From: Rhodoferax_B ferrireducens_A
GTDB lineage: Bacteria > Pseudomonadota > Gammaproteobacteria > Burkholderiales > Burkholderiaceae_C
Assembly: GCF_031458075.1 (NCBI RefSeq)
Contig: NZ_JAVDXT010000001.1
Span: 1,426,001 to 1,490,000, forward strand
DNA: 64,000 nt
Reading direction: 5' to 3'
Shown one piece after another: positions 34,917 to 43,003 of this stretch (positions are counted from its first letter, which is position 1; the number at the start of each line of letters is the position of its first letter). Made by a program: the position numbers and the translations under genes. A model generated the notes under the pieces. It did no database searches, was not told the origin of the DNA, and saw only the letters and a program-made list of their open reading frames with translations.

Positions 34917-34962
34917 TGCTAGCGCAGGAAATACCTGCGCTAGCAGCTACGCTTTATATAGC
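34917..34962. repeat. Dispersed repeat family B, copy 6 (perfect hairpin)
   Basis: TGCTAGCGCAGG-AAATA-CCTGCGCTAGCA is a perfect 12-bp stem (34917-34945), followed by GCTACGCTTTATATAGC. This is the most symmetrical copy and suggests that the ancestral unit is palindromic. It lies in the 226-bp gap between the VOC gene's upstream side and the end of the oxidoreductase gene. Confidence 0.85.
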
Positions 34963-34995
34963 AAGCCACCCCAACCCGCTGCGAGCCCAGGCCGC

Positions 34996-36039
34996 TCACA
35001 TCCGCACCACCAACCCCGTGCGGGCCGCCTCGGCAATCGCCTCCGTCACCCGCAGGTTCTGCACGCCATCGCGGGTGCTGACCAGCGGTTGCGCCTTGCC
35101 TTCGATCACATCGGCGAAGTGGTGGATCTGGTGCTTCAGCGGGTCGTCGCGCACCATGCCGACCACGCCGGATTCGAACTCTTTCCACCAGGAGCGGTCT
35201 TCGGGCCGCGGGTAGGTTTTGAGCCGCATGGTCGGCACGGACAGACTGCCGTGGGTGCCGGCGATCACGTAGCAGTCTTCGTCTGCATACGTGGCATAGG
35301 CCTTATTCTCCTGGCTGGTCTGCTCCCAGCTGCGCGGGCAAGCAGCGGTGTCGGACAGCATGAAACTGCCCAGCACGCCATTCGCAAAACGCAGGTTGAT
35401 GGCCACCGTGTCTTCCACCGCGAAGCCGCGGGTGGCATTGCTGGCGAAGGCCTGTACCGCGGTGATCTCGCCGCACAGCATGCGCAGGTTGTGCACCTCG
35501 TGGACCATGTTTAGCAGGATGGGGCCGCCGCCGGTCTGGGCGCGCCAGGGGCCGTCAGCAAAGTATTCGTCGGGTTTGAAGAACTGCGCGCTGCCCATCA
35601 CCGTGACCAGTTGGCCGAGCTGGCCCGAGTCCACCACCTGCTTGGCCTTGGCCATGATGGGGCTGTGCGCGCGGTGGTGGCCGACCAGCAGCTTGGCACC
35701 GGTTTCTTCTACCGCTTTCAGCAGCTGCTCACCTTCGGCCAAGGCGGGCGCCACCGGCTTTTCCAGCAGCACCGACAGGCCGGCGGCGATGCACTGCAGG
35801 GCTTGCGGCACGTGCAGATGGTTGGGCGTGGCCAGGATGATGCCGTCGGGCTTGGCGGCGGTGAGCAGCGCGTCCAGCGAGGTGTACAGCGGCACGCCGG
35901 CCTGGGCCGCAATCGCTACCGCGCTGGGCGAGGGGTCGACGATGGCCGAGAGGCTGCAGCGGTTGCTGCGGGCCAGTACTTCGATGTGGGCCAGGCCGAT
36001 GTAGCCCGCGCCAGCAACGGCGATTTTCAGCGGTGTCAT
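34996..36039 (-). CDS. Gfo/Idh/MocA family NAD(P)-dependent oxidoreductase
   Basis: A 347-residue dehydrogenase. The Rossmann motif GAGYIG is at about 10-15, with the catalytic-lysine motif EKPVAP near residue 93 and the C-terminal-domain block GGPILLNMVHEVHNLRMLCG. The family oxidises sugars, inositols and related polyols. It is divergent from a LysR gene 250 bp away, which probably controls it, and a family A repeat lies 20 bp before its start codon. Substrate unknown. Confidence 0.92.
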   Translation of the reverse strand: MTPLKIAVAGAGYIGLAHIEVLARSNRCSLSAIVDPSPSAVAIAAQAGVPLYTSLDALLTAAKPDGIILATPNHLHVPQALQCIAAGLSVLLEKPVAPALAEGEQLLKAVEETGAKLLVGHHRAHSPIMAKAKQVVDSGQLGQLVTVMGSAQFFKPDEYFADGPWRAQTGGGPILLNMVHEVHNLRMLCGEITAVQAFASNATRGFAVEDTVAINLRFANGVLGSFMLSDTAACPRSWEQTSQENKAYATYADEDCYVIAGTHGSLSVPTMRLKTYPRPEDRSWWKEFESGVVGMVRDDPLKHQIHHFADVIEGKAQPLVSTRDGVQNLRVTEAIAEAARTGLVVRM

Positions 36040-36058
36040 GGTGTCTCTTTATATGGAT

Positions 36059-36165
36059 GGCTCACCCCCAGGCTCCAATGCTGCGCACTTTCCGCTAACC
36101 CCCTTGCAGGGGGCAACAGCAGCGGCCTGGCAAAGCCAGTTCCGCGCTGTTTCTGGACGGTGTGC
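36059..36165. repeat. Dispersed repeat family A, copy 2
   Basis: Starts GGCTCACCCCCAGGCTCC, with CCCCC-TTGCA-GGGGG and CTGGC-AAA-GCCAG hairpins, and ends at TTTCTGGACGGTGTGC. It lies just upstream of the oxidoreductase start in the same orientation as copy 1. Confidence 0.88.
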
Positions 36166-36246
36166 CACCAGCAACGTGGGGTGATGCTGTTGGTGCTGCG
36201 GCATCGTAATCATGGTTGTTTGGTTTGTAATTAGTAAAGAAGATGA

Positions 36247-36268
36247 TTCACAATTAGCCAATGGTGAA
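36247..36268. promoter_or_regulatory. Candidate LysR operator
   Basis: TTCAC-AATTAGCCAATG-GTGAA: inverted ends around a 12-bp spacer, in the divergent oxidoreductase/LysR gap and 21 bp before the LysR start. It resembles the site at 63456 in front of a closely related LysR gene (shared TTGGTGAA/GGTGAA half). Confidence 0.4.
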
Positions 36269-36288
36269 CAATCAAGGGTGAGTACGCC

Positions 36289-37215
36289 GTGGTAAATACG
36301 CAATGGGAGCTGATCGACCTGCGGGTGTTCTGCTGCGTGGCGCGGCGCAGCAGCTTCAATGCGGCCGCAGTCGAGCTAGGAATTTCGCCCGCCTACGTGA
36401 GCAAGCGCGTGGCCGGGCTGGAGAAGGCCCTGGGCCTGGCGCTGTTCCACCGCACCACGCGCCGGGTGTCGATCACCGACGAGGGCGAGACTGCGCTGCT
36501 CTGGGCGCGCAAGGTCCTGGACACGGCCGACAGCCTTAGCCAAGAAGTCGGGCGCACGCGGGCCACGCCGTCGGGCACGCTGCGCATCAGCACCAGCCTG
36601 CGCCTGGGCCGCAACCACGTGGGCCACATCCTGGCGCGACTCAAGCTGCAGTACCCGGAGCTGGACATCTGGCTGGAGCTGGTGGACCGGCGGGTCGACG
36701 TGCTGGGTGAGGGTTTCGACATCGACATCCGCGTCGGCGATATCAGCGAGCCGTATCTGGTGGCCCATCCGGTGGCCCGCAGCGTGCGCGTGCTGTGTGC
36801 GGCGCCCAGCTACCTGGCACGCCGCGGCATGCCCAAGACCCTGGCCGAGCTGGCCCAGCACGACTGCCTGCTGTTCCGCGACCGCGACCAGGCCTACGGC
36901 GTCTGGCGGTTGGAGGGGCCGCAGGGCGTGGAGTCGGTCAAGGTGACCAGCACCCTGGGCTCGAACCACAGCGACGCAGTGCACAACTGGGCGGTCGACG
37001 GCCACGGCATCGTGCTGCTGTCCAGCTGGGACGTGGCGGCCCGGCTCAAAGACGGCAGCATGCAGCGCGTGCTACCCGCCTACCACCAGCAGGCGAATGT
37101 CTGGGCCGTGACGGCCACGCGCCTGGGCAACTCGGCCAAGCTGAAGGTCTGCGTGGATTTTCTGGTGCAGGAGCTGACCCAGGGGGCGTTTGCGCTGGAT
37201 ACGGTGGTGGTGTGA
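36289..37215 (+). CDS. LysR family transcriptional regulator (TtuA/DmlR-like)
   Basis: A 308-residue regulator. The N-terminal helix-turn-helix (SSFNAAAVELGISPAYVSKR) and the wing FHRTTRRVSITDEGE place it in the same LysR subgroup as the regulator at the window end. Start codon is GTG 36289; no in-frame ATG is nearby. It probably controls the divergent Gfo/Idh oxidoreductase gene and itself. Effector unknown. Confidence 0.9.
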   Translation: MVNTQWELIDLRVFCCVARRSSFNAAAVELGISPAYVSKRVAGLEKALGLALFHRTTRRVSITDEGETALLWARKVLDTADSLSQEVGRTRATPSGTLRISTSLRLGRNHVGHILARLKLQYPELDIWLELVDRRVDVLGEGFDIDIRVGDISEPYLVAHPVARSVRVLCAAPSYLARRGMPKTLAELAQHDCLLFRDRDQAYGVWRLEGPQGVESVKVTSTLGSNHSDAVHNWAVDGHGIVLLSSWDVAARLKDGSMQRVLPAYHQQANVWAVTATRLGNSAKLKVCVDFLVQELTQGAFALDTVVV

Positions 37216-37249
37216 ATCTGGTACCAAGAGGGGGGCAACACAAGTCCCT

Positions 37250-37492
37250 CTAAATTCGGGGCACACAAGAGTTCACCAATGTCGCGCAAACGGTTCCGGC
37301 ACCACATAGCCAAAGACAGACCTTGAGTTGTGTGCAAGGCTTGCCTTTGTACTTTTCGCAAAATCGAGATAAGAACGCCTGTGGGCTCTCATTCCTACCT
37401 GAAAGTGGGTAGCGTACTGTGAGGATAAGTACCCAAATCAATAGAAGAGTGACACCAATTAGCAGGCCGAAGTGTTCTAAAAATGGTGTCAT
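37250..37492 (-). CDS. Hypothetical small membrane protein in a low-GC patch
   Basis: An 80-residue frame with an N-terminal hydrophobic segment (LLIGVTLLLIWVLILTVRY) and a second, weaker one near residues 60-75 with three cysteines. It occupies most of the 406-bp, visibly AT-richer stretch 37216-37621. No good ribosome site is seen and no family is recognised. The remaining bases (37493-37621) hold nothing clear. Confidence 0.4.
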   Translation of the reverse strand: MTPFLEHFGLLIGVTLLLIWVLILTVRYPLSGRNESPQAFLSRFCEKYKGKPCTQLKVCLWLCGAGTVCATLVNSCVPRI

Positions 37493-37621
37493 CAGGTAAA
37501 TATCTATATGCCTTGAAGATTTTGAAAAGCCGCTATAGCTGCAGGTAGATTGCGTTGCGGCCTGAGCCGGACGGTCTCGTGTAGCCCTCTCTCCATGTTC
37601 CGCACCGCAGACAATGTCCCA

Positions 37622-39904
37622 TTAGTACAAGCGGATCGCCATGTCGAAGTGCCAGCTGCGGCGGATCTCGATCACGTCGAATTCGCGGGCCAGGGCGGGT
37701 TGGAACGCCTGATAGCTCGCCTGGCTTTCTATGACGCTGCGTATCGCTTCGTCAAGAGCTGCCACGCCACTGGAGCGCACGAAGCTTACCGACTCTACCG
37801 AGCCGTCACTGCGCACGGCCACCATCACCAGGGGATCGGTGTGCGGCTGCTTGGCGGCTTCGCGGATGGCGTCAAAGGTCATGTTGAGCTCGATCTTTCG
37901 GCTCCAGGCTTCGGCGTAGCGGACCAGCTCCTCGTTGCTATCGCTACGGCCGAAGATCCGGCCGCGGCGGGCGCTGCTCCAGGAGGATGGCAGCGTGGGG
38001 GAGGGGCGTGCCGCTGCCGCGGCGGCTCGCCGATCGGCTTCCTCGTTTAATTGCCGTCCTATCGCTTTTAGCCGTTCTTCGCGTTGCGTCGCCGCCGCGC
38101 GTGCCGCCTCCAGCCGTGCGGCTTCGGCCCGCGCCGCTTCCTGGCGGCCAGCGTCCTGCCGCGCCGCCTCTTGCTGGGCTGCCGCCTGCTTGGCGGCCTC
38201 CAGGCGTTCGGCTTCCTGCCGCCCAGCTTCTTGCCGTGCAGCAGCTTGCGCCGCCGCCTCCTGGCGTTCCGCTTCCTGCCGCGCGGCCGCGGCGCGTGCT
38301 GCTTCCTGGCGTGCGGCGTCGGCCCGCGCCGCTGCTTGGCGGGCGGCATCCTGCTGGGCCGCCTCTTGCCGTGCTGCTTCTTGCCGCGCGGCCGCTTGCC
38401 GTGATGCCTCTTGGCGTTCGACTTCCGAACGGGCGGCTTCGGTGCGTGCGGCCTGCTGGCGGGCGGCGTCTTGGCTTGCAAGCTCTTCGCGGGCAGCCTG
38501 GGCCCGTGCGGCCTCTTGTTTGGCAGTCTCCTGGCGGGCTGCTTCTTGCCGTGCTGCCAACTGTTTTGCTGCCTCCAGGCGCTCGGCTTCCTGCCGCGTA
38601 GCTTCGGCCCGCGCCGCTTCTTGGCGGGCGGTGTTTTGGCGCAAGGCTTCCTGGCGTTCGGCCTCGGCGCGCGCCGCCTTGGCGGCTTCCTGTTTGTCGG
38701 CTTCCAGCCGGGCAGCCTGGGCCCGCAAGGCTTCTTGCCGAGCTGCCTCTTGTTTGGCCGCTTCGACCCGGGCCGCCTCCTGGCGCACGGCGTCCTGCCG
38801 CAACGCTTCTTGTTTTGCCGCTGCCTGCTTTGCGGTCTCCAGGCGCTCGGCTTCCAGCCGCACTGCCTCGGCCCGCGCGGCTTCCTGGCGGCTGGCCTCG
38901 GCCCGTGCAGCTGCTTGGCGCGCGGCGTCCTGCTGTGCCGCCTCTTGCCGCGCTGTCAGCAACCGGGTGGCTTCCTGGCGTTCGACTTCCAAGCGCGCGG
39001 CCTCGGTGCGGGCTGCTTCTTGGCGGACCGCCTCCAGCCTTGACGTCTCCAGCCGCGCTGCTTCGACCAAGCTCGCTTCCTGGCGTGCGGCGTCCTGCTG
39101 CGCGGCTTCTTGCCGGGCGGCAAGCTGCCGCGTGGCCTCCTGGCGTTCAAGCTCCAAACGCGCGGTTTCGGCGCGTGCCGCTTCCTGGCGGACGGCGTCT
39201 TTGCGCACAGCTTCCAGCCGGGCCGCCTCGGCCAAGGCCGCTTCCTGGCGGTCAGCCTCGATGCGCGCCGCCTTTGCGGCTTCTTGTCGATCCGCCTCCC
39301 GCTGGGCGGCCTGTGCCTGCAAGGCTTCTGCCGCCGCTTGCTGCTCAGCGGCCCGCTGCGCTGCCTCGATCCGCTTCGCTTCTTGTTCGGCAGCCTTCAG
39401 CCGGGCTGCCTCCTGGCGTTCGGCTTGCCGTCGCTCGGCGTCGCTGGGGGCCGGCATGGCAGGTGCCGGAGGCGCTATCCACGTCATCCCTTCGGGCGGG
39501 TTCGCTGCCGTGGCCGCAGGTTCGGAGTCCTGTGGCGGTGCGGTCTCGGCGGGTGGATCGGCACGCAATGGCGTTCCCGCAGGGGCGGCAACAGCCGTGG
39601 GTGGCGCTGGCGTAGCGCCAGCGGACGCAGGTGGACCCTGCGTTGCGTTCTGCGACGGTTCGGCGGTGGCGGCGGGCGCAGGTTCCAGCACAACGCGCAG
39701 CTCCGGCACCTCGCCGCGTCTTTCCTGCCAGGGGAAACCGAAGCCCGGAAGCCCGATCTCATCGCCCCCCAAGGTCAGGCTCAACAGCAGCGCGTGGAAC
39801 AGCAGGGAGAACACAAACCCCAGCGACAGCCGCTCGCGCGCAGGGCGTATGCGCTGGCTCAGCCAGGGGCTATCGGTTGGAACGGGTATGGCTTCTATGG
39901 ACAC
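37622..39904 (-). CDS. TonB/TolA-like envelope protein with a long Ala/Gln/Glu/Arg repeat helix
   Basis: About 760 residues in three parts. There is a short cytoplasmic start with one membrane anchor (LSLGFVFSLLFHALLLSLTL, about 24-43) and a Pro/Ala-rich stretch. Then comes a roughly 480-residue run of units like ARQEAARQEAAR with few breaks, and finally a C-terminal domain of about 110 residues ending RSWHFDMAIRLY that resembles a TonB C-terminal domain (VAVRSDGSVESVSFVRSSG). Such proteins span the periplasm and pass energy or structure to outer-membrane partners. The repeat is far longer than in TonB and closer to TolA. GTG 39904 is the best start seen. No exbBD or tolQR genes adjoin it. 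Confidence 0.82.
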   Translation of the reverse strand: MSIEAIPVPTDSPWLSQRIRPARERLSLGFVFSLLFHALLLSLTLGGDEIGLPGFGFPWQERRGEVPELRVVLEPAPAATAEPSQNATQGPPASAGATPAPPTAVAAPAGTPLRADPPAETAPPQDSEPAATAANPPEGMTWIAPPAPAMPAPSDAERRQAERQEAARLKAAEQEAKRIEAAQRAAEQQAAAEALQAQAAQREADRQEAAKAARIEADRQEAALAEAARLEAVRKDAVRQEAARAETARLELERQEATRQLAARQEAAQQDAARQEASLVEAARLETSRLEAVRQEAARTEAARLEVERQEATRLLTARQEAAQQDAARQAAARAEASRQEAARAEAVRLEAERLETAKQAAAKQEALRQDAVRQEAARVEAAKQEAARQEALRAQAARLEADKQEAAKAARAEAERQEALRQNTARQEAARAEATRQEAERLEAAKQLAARQEAARQETAKQEAARAQAAREELASQDAARQQAARTEAARSEVERQEASRQAAARQEAARQEAAQQDAARQAAARADAARQEAARAAAARQEAERQEAAAQAAARQEAGRQEAERLEAAKQAAAQQEAARQDAGRQEAARAEAARLEAARAAATQREERLKAIGRQLNEEADRRAAAAAARPSPTLPSSWSSARRGRIFGRSDSNEELVRYAEAWSRKIELNMTFDAIREAAKQPHTDPLVMVAVRSDGSVESVSFVRSSGVAALDEAIRSVIESQASYQAFQPALAREFDVIEIRRSWHFDMAIRLY

Positions 39905-39993
39905 GTGCTGGGTGGCCCGGCAGCCGTACGCAGACTGCCGGGGAATATGGTGCAGCCACGAATGTAGCCGCTGCCGGGGACGGCGGGACTCGG

Positions 39994-40806
39994 CTATCCC
40001 GCCGCCACGATCACATGCGCCTGGATTTTGCCGGCCACCGGGCCTGCGCCATGGCGGCTGGCGATCGCCTGCGTGGCGCGGTCCGTGGCGAGCTGCAGCA
40101 GGCTGGCGTCGCGCGCCTCGATTTCGTTGCGCAGCGGCGTGCCCTGGCAATAGGCGGTGGCGGCGTCGCGTGCCGAGGGCGCGCAGCTCAGCTTCTCATG
40201 TGTCTCGACCACGACGTCGGTGAACCCGGCGCGTCTCAATTCCTCGCGTATCAGTGCGACATCGTGGTAGCCGTGCGGTGTGCGGGCCAGGAAGCGTGGC
40301 GGGTCGTTGGGAAACACTGTGGCGACGGCCTTGGTGACGTCGTCGGCAAAGGCGTTCTCTTCGATGCGGTCCCAGACACTGAAGACAAAGCGCCCGCCTG
40401 GCCGCAGCACGCGGCGCGCCTCGGCGTAGCCGGCCACCCGGTTGGGGAAGAACATCGCGCCGAACTGGCAGCACACCACGTCGAACGCGGCATCTGCGAA
40501 GGGCAGGGCCAGTGCGTCGGCCTGCTGCCATGCGATGCGGCTGTCTGCTCCCTGTCGGCTGGCCGCATAGTCGAGCATGGGCTGGTTCAGGTCGGTCACC
40601 ACGTAGCGTGCGTCGGCGCGCAGCTGGGGCGCCAGCGCCCGCGTGACCACGCCGCTGCCGGCCGCCGTCTCCAGCACCGCGCCGGGCGAGAAGCTGGCGA
40701 CAAGCGCCGCCGTGTCGGCGGCATAGGCCCCGAAGATCAACGGGACCATCAGCGTGTCGTAGAACTTGGGGATAGAACCCGCAAACACCTTGTCGCTCTC
40801 GGCCAT
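39994..40806 (-). CDS. Class I SAM-dependent methyltransferase
   Basis: A 270-residue methyltransferase. Motif I is VLETAAGSGVVTR near residues 44-56, the acidic residue is at the end of strand 2 in VVTDLNQPML, and motif IV is DVVCCQFGAMFFPN. The order matches UbiE/Methyltransf_11 proteins. The start has an AGG ribosome site 7 bp upstream. Substrate unknown; neighbours give no clue. Confidence 0.88.
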   Translation of the reverse strand: MAESDKVFAGSIPKFYDTLMVPLIFGAYAADTAALVASFSPGAVLETAAGSGVVTRALAPQLRADARYVVTDLNQPMLDYAASRQGADSRIAWQQADALALPFADAAFDVVCCQFGAMFFPNRVAGYAEARRVLRPGGRFVFSVWDRIEENAFADDVTKAVATVFPNDPPRFLARTPHGYHDVALIREELRRAGFTDVVVETHEKLSCAPSARDAATAYCQGTPLRNEIEARDASLLQLATDRATQAIASRHGAGPVAGKIQAHVIVAAG

Positions 40807-40891
40807 GGAACCTCCTGCAAAGCCCGTGGGCTATGTTGGCTCTGTAGGCCTGCCTCGTCAACGACGGCGCAGTCTAGAATTTGCTCTTAAA

Positions 40892-40930
40892 TTAAGAGCG
40901 CCTCGCGCAGATGGAATATGCGCTGGAGGC
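40892..40930. repeat. Dispersed repeat family B, copy 7
   Basis: TTAAGAGCGCCTCGCGCAG followed by ATGGAATATGCGCTGGAGGC, a diverged copy sharing GGAATATGCGCTG with copies 3 and 8. It lies upstream of the methyltransferase gene and downstream of the LysR gene. Confidence 0.65.
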
Positions 40931-40954
40931 CGATTTCTTTCATATTTTGAGGCT

Positions 40955-41833
40955 TTAGGTTCGGATGAAATCCACAAAGCTTCTCAATGCCGAAGGCAGA
41001 TGCCGCCGACTGGGGTAGTACAAAAAGAACCGGCTGGGCGGCGCGCTCCACGCTTCCAATACGGCGACCAGCCGGCCCGCCAGAAGCTCGTCATGGACCT
41101 GCGACGCGTAGACATACGCGACCCCCGCACCATCGCACGCGGCCTGGATCATCAGTGCATCGTCGTCAAAAACCAGTGGCCCCTCGACGCTGAGGGACAG
41201 GGCCTGGCCGTCGGCCTGCAGTTCCCATGCATACCGATGGCCGCTGGGAAAGCGCCTGCCGATACACGCATGGCCGAGCAGATCGCGCGGCATCTGCGGT
41301 GTGCCGTGGGTGGCCAGGTAGCCCGGCGCCGCCACGGTCACGAAGCGCTGCGGTGCGCCGATAGGCACTGCCACCATATCGCCGGCCAGGCTTTCGCCGA
41401 AGCGGATGCCTGCGTCGAACCCGCTGTCCACGATGTCGGTGAGGCGGTCGTCGGTCACGACCTCGACCTGGACGCGCGGATAGGCTGCGACGAAACGCGC
41501 CAGCAGGGGGCCCAGCACCAGGCGGGCGGCTGGCCTGGGCACATTCAGCCGCAAGGTGCCGCTGGGCACTTGTTGCATGGCGGTCAAATCCACCAGCGCA
41601 TCGGCCACTTCGCGCAACGCCGGAGCCAGCCGCGCCAGCAAGAGTTCGCCTGCCTCGGTCGGCGTCACGCTGCGCGTGGTGCGGTTGAGCAAGCGCAGGC
41701 CCAGCCGCTCCTCCAGGCCGCGCAGGGCGTGGCTCAATGCCGAGGCCGACACCCCGCGTTCTTCGGCCGCCTTGCGGAAACTGCGGTGGCGGGCGACCGC
41801 CGCAAAGCTATCGAGTTCGTGCAGATCAGGCAT
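40955..41833 (-). CDS. LysR family transcriptional regulator
   Basis: A 292-residue regulator with helix-turn-helix RHRSFRKAAEERGVSASALS and wing LLNRTTRSVTPTEAGELLLA. The subgroup is commonly found divergent from aldo/keto reductase or other oxidoreductase genes. Here the divergent aldo/keto reductase starts 103 bp away across a clear inverted repeat, so it is the probable target. The signal is unknown. Confidence 0.92.
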   Translation of the reverse strand: MPDLHELDSFAAVARHRSFRKAAEERGVSASALSHALRGLEERLGLRLLNRTTRSVTPTEAGELLLARLAPALREVADALVDLTAMQQVPSGTLRLNVPRPAARLVLGPLLARFVAAYPRVQVEVVTDDRLTDIVDSGFDAGIRFGESLAGDMVAVPIGAPQRFVTVAAPGYLATHGTPQMPRDLLGHACIGRRFPSGHRYAWELQADGQALSLSVEGPLVFDDDALMIQAACDGAGVAYVYASQVHDELLAGRLVAVLEAWSAPPSRFFLYYPSRRHLPSALRSFVDFIRT

Positions 41834-41866
41834 TCTTTAATGAAATTGGCTCAGTGGTTCAACAAA

Positions 41867-41892
41867 CATAACACGGCTTATCAATTGTTATG
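41867..41892. promoter_or_regulatory. Candidate LysR operator (LysR/aldo-keto reductase divergon)
   Basis: CATAAC-(N14)-GTTATG, a perfect 6-bp inverted repeat centred in the 103-bp divergent gap. The spacing and position fit a LysR binding site. Confidence 0.5.
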
Positions 41893-41936
41893 CAGGGCAG
41901 GACACTGGCGGTCCGTTATAGAAGGAAGTTTGAGCC

Positions 41937-42947
41937 ATGCAACAGAAACGACTCGGCAATGCCGATTTCACGATCTCGCCCATCGGGCTGGGGACCTGGG
42001 CCATTGCCGGCCCGGGCTGGGAGTTTGGCTGGGGTGCGCAGGACGATGCCGACAGCCTGGCCGCACTGGAATATGCCGTTGAGCGCGGCGTGAACTGGAT
42101 CGATACCGCCGCCGTCTACGGCCTGGGCCATGCCGAAGAAATCGTCGGCCAGCTTTTGCGCCGGGTGCCGGCGTCGCGCCGCCCGCTGGTGTTCACCAAG
42201 GGCAGCCTGGTGTGGGATCGCAGCACCCAGAAAATATCCCACTCGCTGGCACCCGAATCCTTGCTGCAGGAGATCGAAGACAGCCTGCGCCGCCTGCAGG
42301 TCCAGACCATCGACCTCTACCAGATCCACTGGCCGGCCTTCCCGCCGGGCGGCCCGGACGACGGCATCGAGGCTGCGTTGGCGGTGCTGGCCAAGGCGCG
42401 CGAACAGGGGAAGATCCGGGCCATCGGTGTGTCCAATTTCAACGTGGCACAGATCCGGCGTGCCCAGGCGGTGACTGCCATTGCCTCGCTGCAACCACCG
42501 TACTCGGCACTGATGCGGGAGGTCGAAGACGACATCCTGCCGTTTTGCGAGCAGGCGGGGGTGGGAGTCATCGCGTACTCCACGCTCCAGTCGGGCCTGC
42601 TGACGGGCGCCATGAGCCGTGCGCGCATCGCCAGCCTGCCCGACGACGACTGGCGCAAGACCCGCAGCCCGGACTACCAGGAACCCCGGTTGACGCGCAA
42701 CCTCGCGCTGGTGGAGACATTGCGCAGCATCGGGCAAAGGCATGGGCTGACGCCTGCCGCGGTGGCCATCGCCTGGGTGCTACGGCAATCGGCCGTCACA
42801 GGAGCCATCGTGGGCGCGCGGCGGTCCGGGCAGGTCGATGGCCTGATCGGGGCGGCAGACTTTCGTTTGAGCCCACAGGAGCTGGCCGAGATCGCGCGGC
42901 TGCTGCCCGAGGGAATGGGAACCAATGTGCCGGAAGCGGCGTCCTGA
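41937..42947 (+). CDS. Aldo/keto reductase
   Basis: A 336-residue (beta/alpha)8-barrel NADPH-dependent reductase. The catalytic set is visible: Asp in NWIDTAAVYG, Tyr in AAVYGLGHAEE, Lys in VFTKGSL and His in YQIHWPAF. NADPH-site residues follow in IVGARRSGQVDGLIGAAD. The physiological aldehyde or ketone is not evident. Regulated most likely by the divergent LysR protein. Confidence 0.92.
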   Translation: MQQKRLGNADFTISPIGLGTWAIAGPGWEFGWGAQDDADSLAALEYAVERGVNWIDTAAVYGLGHAEEIVGQLLRRVPASRRPLVFTKGSLVWDRSTQKISHSLAPESLLQEIEDSLRRLQVQTIDLYQIHWPAFPPGGPDDGIEAALAVLAKAREQGKIRAIGVSNFNVAQIRRAQAVTAIASLQPPYSALMREVEDDILPFCEQAGVGVIAYSTLQSGLLTGAMSRARIASLPDDDWRKTRSPDYQEPRLTRNLALVETLRSIGQRHGLTPAAVAIAWVLRQSAVTGAIVGARRSGQVDGLIGAADFRLSPQELAEIARLLPEGMGTNVPEAAS

Positions 42948-43003
42948 ACGCTGAGCCTGGATGAGCGCCGTCTGCGACCGCTAGCGCATCAGGCCTGGGC
43001 CGC

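Noticed and set aside
38050..39450. Direct repeats that could suggest a CRISPR or satellite array
   Set aside because: The repeats are in frame, of variable short unit, without unique spacers, and encode a helix; no cas genes are present.
37935..40223. A 762-codon plus-strand frame opposite the TonB-like gene
   Set aside because: The Ser/Ala/Arg-rich periodic product is the mirror of the Ala/Gln/Glu/Arg repeat; the TonB-like C-terminal domain on the minus strand is the real signal.
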